This document shows positions 26,060 through 34,579 of a DNA stretch of 64,000 bases, piece after piece. The DNA is from Methylococcaceae bacterium UBA975 (lineage in GTDB: Bacteria > Pseudomonadota > Gammaproteobacteria > Methylococcales > Cycloclasticaceae): the NCBI GenBank assembly GCA_002292375.1, contig DBBV01000007.1:98720-162719 (forward strand), given 5' to 3'. Every line of letters starts with the position of its first letter. Position 1 is the first letter of the stretch. The translations under genes were made by a program, and so were the position numbers. Under the pieces are notes generated by a model. The model did not search any database. It had not been told where the DNA came from and saw only the letters and a list, made by a program, of their open reading frames with translations.

Positions 26060-26851
26060 TTAGCTCAGATTAAGTTTTTCTAATAATGAACGAACTTCTT
26101 GCCGAGCTGCAACGTGAGATAAATTTGTAACGTTTACCATATCCAGCACCGTTAAACCGCGCGGAAACAGCTCTTTATAAATCACCCGTTCGTATAGGCC
26201 CGGCACATAGCGAAACATAATTCTTTTTTGTAAGGATTCTAGTACTTTATGCACCCGTTTATTATTTCTTGAGTCCAAGGATGCTAAGCGTGAACGGATA
26301 ACCACCCAATCCATCGGCGGCTTACCGCTTGCAGAGCGAAACTTACGGCTATCCCACACCATTTCACTATAGAAACTAAGTTTCTTAACCTCGTAACTTT
26401 CCGCAGATACCTCACCTAATAAATCCAAATCAACAAAGCTGTCGTTTATTGGCGTGACCAAGGTATCGGCTAAGGCATGCGCTAAACGTGACAGGTAAGT
26501 GTCGTTACCAGGGCAATCAATAATAATAAACTCGACTGACTCTTTAAACTCATTCAATGCTGTTTGCAGATTCTTTTGATCCTCTGTTTCACGGTCTTTA
26601 ATCAAACTGGCGTCTGAATGCGTCACTACAGCAAACGCTGGCATGTGAACGGTATCACCGCCATTAGCCATAAATGTTTGTCTGTTTTGCAGGTACCTCG
26701 CTACGCTTTTTTGGCGTGAGTCTAAATCAATAACAGCGACTCGATGCCCTTCATTGAGTAAGCCAACCACAATATGCATCGCCAAGGTGGATTTTCCGGT
26801 ACCGCCCTTTTCGTTACCGAAAACAATAATACGCGCGTCTTTTTTTTCCAT
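26060..26851 (-). CDS. MipZ-like ParA/MinD-family ATPase
   Basis: A 263-residue deviant Walker-A ATPase. The P-loop EKGGTGKST lies at residues 14-22, with the signature Lys at position 15. Segments match alphaproteobacterial MipZ much better than Soj/ParA or MinD: NDSFVDLDLLGEV, MDWVVIRSRLA, RVIYKELFPRGLTVLDM. MipZ positions the division plane by inhibiting FtsZ. In this gammaproteobacterial context the role may differ, since no minCDE or parB gene is visible here. It is upstream of sprT with a 2-bp gap. Confidence 0.85.
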   Translation of the reverse strand: MEKKDARIIVFGNEKGGTGKSTLAMHIVVGLLNEGHRVAVIDLDSRQKSVARYLQNRQTFMANGGDTVHMPAFAVVTHSDASLIKDRETEDQKNLQTALNEFKESVEFIIIDCPGNDTYLSRLAHALADTLVTPINDSFVDLDLLGEVSAESYEVKKLSFYSEMVWDSRKFRSASGKPPMDWVVIRSRLASLDSRNNKRVHKVLESLQKRIMFRYVPGLYERVIYKELFPRGLTVLDMVNVTNLSHVAARQEVRSLLEKLNLS

Positions 26852-26906
26852 TAATTCGTCACTTGATCGCCAAAATTAGCGAGATTCTTGGTATTTTTTG
26901 AACGAC

Positions 26907-28106
26907 TTATAGTGTCTCGACATCAAAATCTAATTCGCTGCCGATGTCTTTATCGTAATCCACACCGTTTTTATTAAAGCCAAATAATTGCAAAAACTCG
27001 TCTTTATAACTGGCGTAATCGGTTAAATCAAAGAGATTTTCGGTGGTTACTTTTGGCCAAATCTCCCGACATTGCTGTTGTACATCGTCACGTAATTCCC
27101 AATCATCTAGTCTAATACGGTTGTCTTGGTCCAGGTTTTGTGGCGCATTGTTGTTATACAGCTGGGTCCTAAACAAGCGGTTAACTTGTTCGATACAGCC
27201 TTCGTGCAGCCCTTGTTCTTTCATTATTTTAAACACCATTGAAATGTACAAAGGCATTACAGGGATAGCAGAGCTCGCTTGGGTAACCACCGATTTAAGT
27301 ACCGCAACATTGGCATGCCCATGTAACGATTTAAGGCGTTGATCAATAGCCCTCGCGGCACGATCTAAATCCATTTTGGCTTTACCTAAGGCACCATCCC
27401 AATAAATTGGCCAGGTTATATCGGTACCGATATAGCTGTAAGCGACCGATTTACAACTAGGTGCTAACACATCGGCATCGGCTAAAGCATTCATCCAAAG
27501 CTCCCAGTCTTGTCCGCCCATCACGGTCACTGTGTCTTTTATTTCTTGTTCGCTGGCGGGTTCGACTTCTGCTTCAATAATAATGTCTTTATTGGTGTCG
27601 ATGGCGGTAGAGCGGTAGGTTTCACCAATGGGCTTTAAGCAGGAACGCACTAAGTCATCGCTGCCAGGCACCTTTCGCACCGGTGAGGCTAACGAATAAA
27701 CCACCAAGTCAACCTGACCCAAGTCTTCTTTAATCAGCTCAATCGCTTTTTGTTTAGCTTCATTTGAAAAGGCATCACCATTGATGTGCTTAGCGTACAA
27801 GCCAGCTTTTTTAGCCTCTGCATCAAAAGCCGCGGTGTTATACCAACCCGCAGAGCCGGTTTTTTTCTCTGTTCCTGGCTTTTCAAAGAAAACACCCAGG
27901 GTTGCGGCGCCGGAGCCAAAGGCCGCTGAAATCCTCGAGGCAAGTCCGTAGCCACTCGAAGAACCTATGACGAGGACTTTTTTCGGCCCATCCTTAATGT
28001 CACCTTGTTGTTGAGTAATTTTAATTTGTTCTTGTACATTTGCCGCACAACCTGATGGGTGTGAAGTAGTACAGATAAAGCCACGTATTTTAGGTTTAAT
28101 TATCAT
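26907..28106 (-). CDS. fabV: Enoyl-ACP/trans-2-enoyl-CoA reductase FabV
   Basis: NADH-dependent reductase that completes each cycle of fatty-acid elongation. FabV is an alternative to FabI and is commonly triclosan-resistant. The 399 residues fit the family (about 400). The opening MIIKPKIRGFICTTSHPSGC is diagnostic, the cofactor motif GSSSGYGLASRI lies near residue 48, and the active site Y-X8-K appears as YIGTDITWPIYWDGALGKAK near residue 230. It is 55 bp upstream of the MipZ-like gene. Confidence 0.96.
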   Translation of the reverse strand: MIIKPKIRGFICTTSHPSGCAANVQEQIKITQQQGDIKDGPKKVLVIGSSSGYGLASRISAAFGSGAATLGVFFEKPGTEKKTGSAGWYNTAAFDAEAKKAGLYAKHINGDAFSNEAKQKAIELIKEDLGQVDLVVYSLASPVRKVPGSDDLVRSCLKPIGETYRSTAIDTNKDIIIEAEVEPASEQEIKDTVTVMGGQDWELWMNALADADVLAPSCKSVAYSYIGTDITWPIYWDGALGKAKMDLDRAARAIDQRLKSLHGHANVAVLKSVVTQASSAIPVMPLYISMVFKIMKEQGLHEGCIEQVNRLFRTQLYNNNAPQNLDQDNRIRLDDWELRDDVQQQCREIWPKVTTENLFDLTDYASYKDEFLQLFGFNKNGVDYDKDIGSELDFDVETL

Positions 28107-28216
28107 AGGGTCGCCGATTAGTTATTCTAAATTCAAACGCTCATTCTAAAGGCTAAAGAAAATATTATATAGCGTTCAATGTAGGATTTTTATGCCCTTG
28201 TTGGCGCGACAAAACG

Positions 28217-29179
28217 TTAATTTATGCTTTCATTCTTTAATAAGGCCTCTGCCTCTAATAGTTTTAAAGGCCGATGGTCTTGTTGTAATGAGTGCCTTAA
28301 CCAAACGATTAAACGTTGCCAATCTTTCGGACTTAATTGATGCAATACTGAAGGGCTGTGCCTAAGATAGGCTTGCTGTAAATCTACAGAAATTGATTGT
28401 TCTAAACCCGCTTCCGAATGTTGTTTAGATAGGCCAGTCCAATCAATCATATCGCCCTCAATTTGCCTCGTTTTTAGCTCGTTTAACAAGCGTTGACTCT
28501 CTTTTGTCGCTTGCTGGGCAACCGTTTGCTTAGCTTTTTTATTAGCCAGGCTTTTAAAAACGAATTGAAATTGTTGCTCGACCTCGTACGTCGGTGACTG
28601 TCTTTGCCCGAACAACCATACCCCTTCTTTTTCAATAACTGATTTATGCTCTGCGGTGTTTGTACTTGTTTGCAACCACTCACAGTTATAGTGAAGGCAA
28701 TAGGTCTGTTTGACTTGTACTGCAATACCGCTATCCGTTTCTTGCGGCCCAGAGATTAGAACCGCTTGATTGTTTGCGACATTAATCAACAGCCGTGCTT
28801 CACGCGTTATTGAAATGACAAAAGACTCCCCAGCCTCAACAGCCAACTGTGCAGCATTAATATAGCCAATATAACTTTGCGTTGACTGAGACCACCTCAG
28901 TAGTTTTTTATTAGCTCGATGACCTTGCATAGTCACCTTAGTAAGTTCTTGGCTATAAACCTGTTGCATTGTGTTTAATATAATTAAGGCAAAGTCGCGT
29001 TGAGCTGACTGATCACCGCGCATGATGTGCTTAGCCATTAGTAATAGTTCAGACTCTTTTGCGCCCTGTCCTAGCGAATGTTTTTTTGCTTGAATAGATT
29101 CATTTGCTGTAGCGCTACTGATAAAAAAGCACGCCAGTAGGCAGTAGATGAGCGTTGATTTAGTGGCGTACTGACTCAT
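28217..29179 (-). CDS. Exported protein of unknown function
   Basis: I do not recognise this protein. From the ATG at 29179 it has 320 residues and begins with a plausible signal peptide (hydrophobic LIYCLLACFFISSATA, cleavage likely after ATA-N). The rest is soluble, rich in Gln, Ser and Leu, with a predicted coiled-coil stretch in the middle and a Trp/Leu-rich C terminus. A longer reading from 29212 adds 11 residues before the signal and is less likely. It overlaps the end of the upstream DMT exporter gene by 20 bp on the same strand, suggesting coupling. Confidence 0.65.
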   Translation of the reverse strand: MSQYATKSTLIYCLLACFFISSATANESIQAKKHSLGQGAKESELLLMAKHIMRGDQSAQRDFALIILNTMQQVYSQELTKVTMQGHRANKKLLRWSQSTQSYIGYINAAQLAVEAGESFVISITREARLLINVANNQAVLISGPQETDSGIAVQVKQTYCLHYNCEWLQTSTNTAEHKSVIEKEGVWLFGQRQSPTYEVEQQFQFVFKSLANKKAKQTVAQQATKESQRLLNELKTRQIEGDMIDWTGLSKQHSEAGLEQSISVDLQQAYLRHSPSVLHQLSPKDWQRLIVWLRHSLQQDHRPLKLLEAEALLKNESIN

Positions 29180-30125
29180 CACTTGGAGGAAGAGGTCGTC
29201 TAAACAAACCACAAATAAACGTCCATCGGTAGATAATAATCGAGAAAAATATCAGCCCACAGCCAAGCAAATCAAAGCCTGACAATAATTCACCAAACCA
29301 AGCGGCGGCCAGTAAGGCCGTCCAAATCGGCTCGACTACCATAATGACAACCCCGTGGCTGCTCTTTGACAAGCTTTGCGCATGCGTTTGAATAAAAAAA
29401 CGCGCCGCGGTTGTCAATAATGCACTGGCTAATACCCAGAACACTAAGTCAGCTGACAAACTGACCGCGGTAAATGTCTCGCGCTCCATTGTAAATGAAG
29501 CGCCCGCAGCTATCACACCCACCGTTAGCAACGTAATGGCGGTTAATGATAACGCGGGGACTTTTTCACTAACGTCCATTATTTCGTCAAGCCCACCTAC
29601 TTCACGATGGTTTGCTGCCCGTACGTTCAATATAAAAAACATCGCAAAAAAAAGTGAGGCCATTAAAAATAACAGTTGGCCCGTTTCTAACATTAGGCCG
29701 GTTTTTAATGTTAAAAAGCCCAAACCAATGGCAGCAACCGGTAGAGCGAACCACGTTTTAATAGGTACTGATTGTTTAAAAAAAATGCGATCCAAGATTG
29801 GCACAATAACGACAGCTAAGCACACCAGAAAACCACCAACACTAATGCTAACGCCTGAACTAAGCCCTAACACCCAAAAACACGTGCCAACAGCAAAGAC
29901 ACAACCCACTTTTATGGCTTGTTGGCATTGATCCCAATTTAATGCGCGTATTTGATGCCTGCCCACGATTGACAAAACGACACCCGCGATTAAAAAACGT
30001 AAGCAAATGAACAGCAGCGGCGGCATTATCAGCACGGCTTCTTTTGAAAAAATCCAGCCTACTGCTGCCAAAATAGTTACCAATAAAAACCAGACGTCTG
30101 CTTTTACCTCATTTGATGAACCCAA
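29160..30125 (-). CDS. DMT superfamily (EamA) transporter
   Basis: A 321-residue inner-membrane protein with ten hydrophobic segments arranged as two EamA repeats, the second starting near residue 160. Members export amino acids, nucleobases or other metabolites. LFICLRFLIAGVVL in the first repeat and a late VVEPIWTALLAAAWFGELLS segment are typical. The substrate cannot be deduced. It overlaps the downstream exported-protein gene by 20 bp. Confidence 0.87.
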   Translation of the reverse strand: MGSSNEVKADVWFLLVTILAAVGWIFSKEAVLIMPPLLFICLRFLIAGVVLSIVGRHQIRALNWDQCQQAIKVGCVFAVGTCFWVLGLSSGVSISVGGFLVCLAVVIVPILDRIFFKQSVPIKTWFALPVAAIGLGFLTLKTGLMLETGQLLFLMASLFFAMFFILNVRAANHREVGGLDEIMDVSEKVPALSLTAITLLTVGVIAAGASFTMERETFTAVSLSADLVFWVLASALLTTAARFFIQTHAQSLSKSSHGVVIMVVEPIWTALLAAAWFGELLSGFDLLGCGLIFFSIIIYRWTFICGLFRRPLPPSDESVRH

Positions 30126-30204
30126 GAAAACCCCTTGTTTAATATCAGTACACTAGCATAGCGTGGCTTAAGTAATACCATCCAGAGCCGCTGCAATTGA
30201 CAAG

Positions 30205-30702
30205 CTAATTGCTCTTATCTGCTTTATTTCGAATTGTTTCAGCAGTATCAACTGACATTTCAACTTCACTGGCGAGCGGAAAATCCTCGTCATCATCCTT
30301 TAATGTAGGCCGTACGATCGGCTTCTCGTCTATGGGTTTTTTATTCTGCGCCGCACCTTCTTTAGATTCTTCTTTAGGTTCTACCTTCGCTTCTGACTCT
30401 TTCGTCAATAAGGCATTTTCTTCCAAATGAATATGTAAGGCTTTAGCGTCTTCTGAGCATAGTTGTTCAGCGCCACTTGCAATATGACGATACACATCAC
30501 GGTACTGATCTGTGAGCCCTTTGAACAACACCGCTGTATTAACGAAGTGATCATCTACCTGTTTATGGTATTTTTCACGTTCGGCTTCTAACTCTTCAAT
30601 TTTTTTGGCGTTAGTACTTGAACGGTCTTTATTGAACCAAAGGGTTAACAAAAACCCGCCAATTAAACCGATGACTAAACCGATTATTAAATCCATGGTC
30701 AT
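30205..30702 (-). CDS. zapG: ZapG/YhcB family envelope protein (DUF1043)
   Basis: A 165-residue protein with one N-terminal membrane helix (LIIGLVIGLIGGFLLTLWF) followed by a coiled coil (KKIEELEAEREKYHKQV) and the conserved DHFVNTAVLFKGLTDQYRDVYRHI segment that defines the YhcB/ZapG family. The C-terminal third is acidic and low in complexity. In E. coli this protein links cell division with envelope and rod-shape machinery. AAGGAG lies 10 bp before the first ATG, supporting the start at 30702. Confidence 0.88.
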   Translation of the reverse strand: MTMDLIIGLVIGLIGGFLLTLWFNKDRSSTNAKKIEELEAEREKYHKQVDDHFVNTAVLFKGLTDQYRDVYRHIASGAEQLCSEDAKALHIHLEENALLTKESEAKVEPKEESKEGAAQNKKPIDEKPIVRPTLKDDDEDFPLASEVEMSVDTAETIRNKADKSN

Positions 30703-30750
30703 TTATTTAAAACTCCTTTACCGTGTGTATGGCGAGGCAATAATTAAACA

Positions 30751-30786
30751 AGGCCCCATCAAGTACTCTTATCGTATGATGGGGCA
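30751..30786 (-). terminator. Hairpin ahead of zapG
   Basis: GCCCCATCA (30753-30761) and TGATGGGGC (30777-30785) form a perfect 9-bp stem with a 15-nt loop. It lies just after the stop of the 95-residue gene at 30810. On the minus strand a moderately T-rich stretch (TTGTTTAATTATT) follows, so it probably ends that transcript. Confidence 0.55.
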
Positions 30787-30809
30787 TCGAAGCCTTAATC
30801 GGCATTCGT

Positions 30810-31097
30810 TTATTTTTTTTCAATCCACCCTTCGAGAGCTGCAATAATCGCTTCTGCTTGCCCTGCGCTAGAAATATTGAATTTAGACTTTTGCTGATAT
30901 TCGCCATTACGTTTTTGATAACGACGTATGGTGTATTTATCAGCGCCGTACTCTTCTTTAGCCCGATTCCAATCTTGGTATTTATAAATAAGTGTCGCCC
31001 AAGCGCCTTTTGTCAGCACTACTTTATCGAGCTCTTTTACCGTTTCGATACCACCATCGGTATAACTAACGGTTAATTCGTCTACTGTTTCAGCCAT
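30810..31097 (-). CDS. Small conserved protein of unknown function
   Basis: A 95-residue soluble protein, MAETVDELTVSYTDGGIETV at the start, with a central LTKGAWATLIYKYQDW segment, a basic IRRYQKRNGEY stretch and a C-terminal helix (AGQAEAIIAALEGWI). I recall similar uncharacterised proteins in other gammaproteobacteria but can name no domain. It lies 19 bp after the YqcC-like gene and ends at a hairpin. Confidence 0.7.
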   Translation of the reverse strand: MAETVDELTVSYTDGGIETVKELDKVVLTKGAWATLIYKYQDWNRAKEEYGADKYTIRRYQKRNGEYQQKSKFNISSAGQAEAIIAALEGWIEKK

Positions 31098-31116
31098 GTT
31101 TATTCCTATTTATCTA

Positions 31117-31443
31117 TTATGAAGCGATGATTTGGTCGCATTCTATCAACAAATGCACGATGCCATCAGTCTGTTGTTCTAATTGTTTAAAACTTTCTAA
31201 AGCCATTGGTGCAATATCGCAGCAACTTGGTAATTGTTGACCTGTTTCTATAATTTCTCTCATTTTTACTAAAAAGATAAATTGAAGCCATTGCTGAAAG
31301 CTTAAGGTGTCGACACAAAAAGGTTGAATGCTCTCTAAACGCCACGGCTCTGGTTGCTGTTTACTCCATAAGGATTGTTGCCGCATGGTCGCTTCAATGT
31401 GTAACAACACATCAGCGAGTTGATGATATTTGGACGATCCCAT
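31117..31443 (-). CDS. YqcC family protein
   Basis: A 108-residue helical protein matching the YqcC family pattern: LLHIEATMRQQSLW near residue 13, PFCVDTLSFQQWLQFIFLVKM in the middle, and a Pro-rich LPSCCDIAPMA segment. In E. coli yqcC lies next to truC, and its function is unknown. Here it starts directly after the sbcB stop with no gap, so it is co-transcribed with sbcB. Confidence 0.8.
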   Translation of the reverse strand: MGSSKYHQLADVLLHIEATMRQQSLWSKQQPEPWRLESIQPFCVDTLSFQQWLQFIFLVKMREIIETGQQLPSCCDIAPMALESFKQLEQQTDGIVHLLIECDQIIAS

Positions 31444-32886
31444 TTAATCGTCTAAGCCATCCGCAATAGACTCACCATATTCGATTAAATTTTCAAATAA
31501 TGTGTGCTGCTCTTCTGTCCATGTCTGCTCGGCAATCAACGCATCGATACGCTCAAAATAAGCCGACAAGGTTAACCGACCATCGCCAAGTTCCGTCGTC
31601 AAAACGGCCTTGCGGTGCATCTGCCACTGCTTCTTTTCGTCATCATTTAACGTATCAGGGTAATTTCGCGCTCGATAGCGAAATAACATCTCATACAAGC
31701 GCTCATCTTCAAATGGCAAATCCAGCGCCGCTAAATCACCCTTCGCACACTGGCGTATCTTTGCCATATTGCTAGTATCAAGCGCACTAAAAAACCCGCC
31801 GCCGTATAGCATTAAATCAGGGTCCGTCGGTGATTCAAAGTTGTTAATGGAAAACACCGCTATTAGCTTGTCTTTAATATTTGCATGAATAATTTTTTGG
31901 CGGTTAACCTCGCACTGTTGCAGGTCAATATCGAGTGTTGCTAGGGTAGCTTCATTAAGCGTGTTTAACGGTGCTAGCATGGGTGACTTATTTAAATGCA
32001 CGGTCTTTAATGGCACCCGGCTTTCACCTTCGTTTAACTCGTTGCTTGGGGTATAAAGTCGTTGATGCAGTTGCTCTACTGGTAGATTAATAAGTGCCTG
32101 CGGGTCAACCGACAGATCATACACCAGCACCCCATTTTTATTAATTGGGTGAGCCACAATAGGCATTACCACGGCTACACAACGCTGTGCACTGGGATAC
32201 ATACCCGACACATGCACTACCGGGGTGTGCGCGACTGTATCTAAGGATTGGGCTGCTATTTTTTTATCGCGCATACCAAACGCCCATGTATACAGCTTGG
32301 TCTGTTTTTGCTTAATTAACTTAGCTAAAGCAATGGTCGCGCGTACGTCTGATAAGGCATCGTGAGCCGCTTCGTGTGCGATGCCATTAGCTTTGCTTAG
32401 GTCTTCTAACTTAAAACTTGGTAAGCCCTGCTCGCGTGTTGGCCAATTAATACCTTCTGGCCTAAGGGCATAGGTTAACCGAACGACGTCAATTAAATCC
32501 CAACGTGAGTTACCCGCTTTCCACTCCCGTGCATAAGGGTCAAAAAAGTTTCTATACAATAAATGGCGGGTGAATTCGTCATCAAATCGGATGCTGTTAT
32601 AACCAACAACACAGGTTTGTGGGGTACTAAATTGTTGATGGATACGGGCAATAAAATCACATTCCAGCAAGCCTTTTTCACGTGTTAGCTGAGGTGAAAT
32701 ACCGGTCACTAAACACGCCTCAGGATGCGGCAAAACGTCGTCTTCTAAGCGACAATAAAAAACGTCAGGTGAACCAATTGGGTTAAAGTCTAAATCGGTG
32801 CGAATACCTGCAAATTGAACCACGCGGTCTCGAGCAGCATCAATACCCGTTGTTTCATAGTCGTACCAATAAAAAGTATCAGCCAA
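31444..32886 (-). CDS. sbcB: Exodeoxyribonuclease I
   Basis: 3'-to-5' single-strand DNA exonuclease acting in mismatch repair and recombination. The 480 residues match E. coli ExoI (475). The DEDDh motif I is YDYETTGIDAARDRVVQFA, motif II lies in VGYNSIRFDDEF, and motif III in AHDALSDVRATIAL. It lies between a CBS-domain gene (3 bp upstream) and the YqcC gene. Confidence 0.96.
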   Translation of the reverse strand: MADTFYWYDYETTGIDAARDRVVQFAGIRTDLDFNPIGSPDVFYCRLEDDVLPHPEACLVTGISPQLTREKGLLECDFIARIHQQFSTPQTCVVGYNSIRFDDEFTRHLLYRNFFDPYAREWKAGNSRWDLIDVVRLTYALRPEGINWPTREQGLPSFKLEDLSKANGIAHEAAHDALSDVRATIALAKLIKQKQTKLYTWAFGMRDKKIAAQSLDTVAHTPVVHVSGMYPSAQRCVAVVMPIVAHPINKNGVLVYDLSVDPQALINLPVEQLHQRLYTPSNELNEGESRVPLKTVHLNKSPMLAPLNTLNEATLATLDIDLQQCEVNRQKIIHANIKDKLIAVFSINNFESPTDPDLMLYGGGFFSALDTSNMAKIRQCAKGDLAALDLPFEDERLYEMLFRYRARNYPDTLNDDEKKQWQMHRKAVLTTELGDGRLTLSAYFERIDALIAEQTWTEEQHTLFENLIEYGESIADGLDD

Positions 32887-32889
32887 AAC

Positions 32890-33291
32890 TTACCAAAGCT
32901 TATCTAAAGCTCGCAAAATATCACTGCGACTAATTTGTCCGACTAAATCACCTTCTTCATTTAATACCGGAAAGCGCTTGAACGAAGTACTTAAGAATTT
33001 TTCAGCCAAGTCGACGACACTTGCTGTATCGGACACGGTTTCAACGTTTTCTGTCATGTATTCTGAAACGACGCCACCCACCCAATCTTCATAATACGTT
33101 GATTGAAGGGCCACTTTTAAACAATCTTTCTCAGATAAAATACCCGCTAGACAGCCTTTATCATCCACGACAGGCGCGCCTGATATTTTATGTGTATTAA
33201 GAAACTTTATCGCCTGCGAGATCTCCATTTCTGGCGTAAATGTTGTTAAATTTGTTGCCATGTAATCTTTGACTAAAACGGACCTAAGCAT
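32890..33291 (-). CDS. CBS-pair domain protein
   Basis: A 133-residue protein made of two tandem CBS domains, which usually bind adenine nucleotides and act as energy sensors. The repeats are recognisable from VKDYMATNLTTFTPEMEIS and VSEYMTENVETVSDTASVV and their closing GAPVVDDKGCLAGILSEKD and FPVLNEEGDLVGQISRSD segments. I choose the ATG at 33291, behind GGGGA, over a longer reading from 33336 whose extra 15 residues are not CBS-like. It lies between nqrM and sbcB. Its target is unknown. Confidence 0.85.
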   Translation of the reverse strand: MLRSVLVKDYMATNLTTFTPEMEISQAIKFLNTHKISGAPVVDDKGCLAGILSEKDCLKVALQSTYYEDWVGGVVSEYMTENVETVSDTASVVDLAEKFLSTSFKRFPVLNEEGDLVGQISRSDILRALDKLW

Positions 33292-33332
33292 ACATTCCCC
33301 TATAACGTTAAACTGACCCTGTTTAAAAAAAA

Positions 33333-33530
33333 TCAAACTGCGTTGTTATCAATTATTTTTTTCTTATCACATTTTTTATTACTGCACAGCAAGCAGTCAC
33401 CCTCTAAACCATCAACGTTATTTAAACCACCGCAACTGCCTTTGATTTTTCTATTACTAAAAATAACACCGACGGCCATTGCGGCTATCACCAGCATAAA
33501 TACAGCAAAGCTCGCTAAAAACATAGTCAT
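33333..33530 (-). CDS. nqrM: Na+-NQR maturation protein NqrM
   Basis: A 65-residue membrane protein with one N-terminal helix and a Cys-rich tail: SCGGLNNVDGLEGDCLLCSNKKC. This pattern defines NqrM (DUF539), required for delivery or insertion of the iron centre between NqrD and NqrE. It overlaps apbE by 4 bp (ATGA), and both are flavin/iron maturation factors for the adjacent nqr operon. Confidence 0.92.
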   Translation of the reverse strand: MTMFLASFAVFMLVIAAMAVGVIFSNRKIKGSCGGLNNVDGLEGDCLLCSNKKCDKKKIIDNNAV

Positions 33531-34579
33531 GCGGCTTCATCCTTAAAAAACTGTTGGAATTGAGGTGTCATTAACTCAATATAACCCTCTTTCTCTTTTA
33601 CGATAAACAAAACAGATAAATTATTTTTCATAGCTAAATCGTACCCTTTTTTTGGACCCAATACCATAAAAGCTGTTGCCCAAGCATCTGCCGTCATACT
33701 ACTAGGCGCTAGCACAGTCACAGAGGCTAAATTATGCCTAACAGGTGAGCCGGTTGTTGGATCAATCGTATGTGAAAACCGTATACCATTTTTAATAAAA
33801 AAGTTTCGGTAGTCACCCGATGTAGCTATCGCTGTATTGGATAACTTAATTATTCGTTGAATAGACCGTTTAGCAGGATCGGGTTTTTCTACCGCAATAC
33901 GCCACTGAGTACCTTCAGGGTTATTACCACGTAAGCGCATTTCACCCCCAATTTCGACCATATAATCGTTAAAGCCTTGCGACTCCAGATACGCAGCGAT
34001 CTCGTCCACACCATAACCCTTCGCAATGGATGAAAAATCAATGTAGACATCGGGAATAAGTTTTTTAACGTTTCTTGTTTTACGGTCAACAATGATATTT
34101 TTATAGCCTACCTTTTTTAAGGCTTGTGAAATATTGTCGACTGGCGGTATATCATCTTCGCTAAAATCAGGGCCAAAACCCCATAAATTAACTAGCGGCC
34201 CGACGGTAATATCGTAAGCCCCCTCGGTAAGCAGGCTGATACCTTGCGCTTCGGCTAAGACCTGTATAAACGCTGCTGACTTTATTTGCCCTTCATTGCC
34301 TGTGTATTGATTGAACGTTGATACCTCGGATGAGTCAATATAAGTTGAGAAAGATTGATTAACCACCGTCAAACGTTTTTCTATCCCTTGCTTTATCACT
34401 GCAACGTCATGATTGGCTGGGTTATTTGACAGGCTAATATGGTAAGTCGTACCCATGGTCTGGCCATTAATCACTATGGCAGAACCGTTCGATGCATCGC
34501 AAGCTGCGAGCAAAATAACACCGATAAAAAAACCCGTTAAAAACATCAGGTTTTTAACGGGTCGTTTGATAACGTTCAA
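33527..34579 (-). CDS. apbE: FAD:protein FMN transferase ApbE
   Basis: Lipoprotein that attaches FMN covalently to threonines of NqrB and NqrC. The 350-residue product starts with a signal peptide ending in the lipobox LLAAC (Cys27), and continues with GTTYHISL, the substrate-binding YDITVGPLVNLWGFGP and DFSSIAKGYGVD blocks, a SGDYRNFF segment and the metal-binding SHTIDPTTGSPV. It starts at the base next to the nqrF stop. A perfect intrinsic terminator (34526-34562) lies within its signal-peptide codons, so expression may depend on read-through. An alternative ATG at 34546 falls inside that hairpin's loop. Confidence 0.94.
   Translation of the reverse strand: MNVIKRPVKNLMFLTGFFIGVILLAACDASNGSAIVINGQTMGTTYHISLSNNPANHDVAVIKQGIEKRLTVVNQSFSTYIDSSEVSTFNQYTGNEGQIKSAAFIQVLAEAQGISLLTEGAYDITVGPLVNLWGFGPDFSEDDIPPVDNISQALKKVGYKNIIVDRKTRNVKKLIPDVYIDFSSIAKGYGVDEIAAYLESQGFNDYMVEIGGEMRLRGNNPEGTQWRIAVEKPDPAKRSIQRIIKLSNTAIATSGDYRNFFIKNGIRFSHTIDPTTGSPVRHNLASVTVLAPSSMTADAWATAFMVLGPKKGYDLAMKNNLSVLFIVKEKEGYIELMTPQFQQFFKDEAA
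34526..34562 (-). terminator. Intrinsic terminator embedded in the apbE start region
   Basis: On the minus strand a perfect 13-bp stem, ACCCGTTAAAAAC and GTTTTTAACGGGT, with a 5-nt loop is followed by six T. It begins 18 nt after the nqrF stop (34580) and covers codons 6-16 of apbE. It should end most nqrA-F transcripts just after nqrF and limit expression of apbE-nqrM. Confidence 0.85.
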
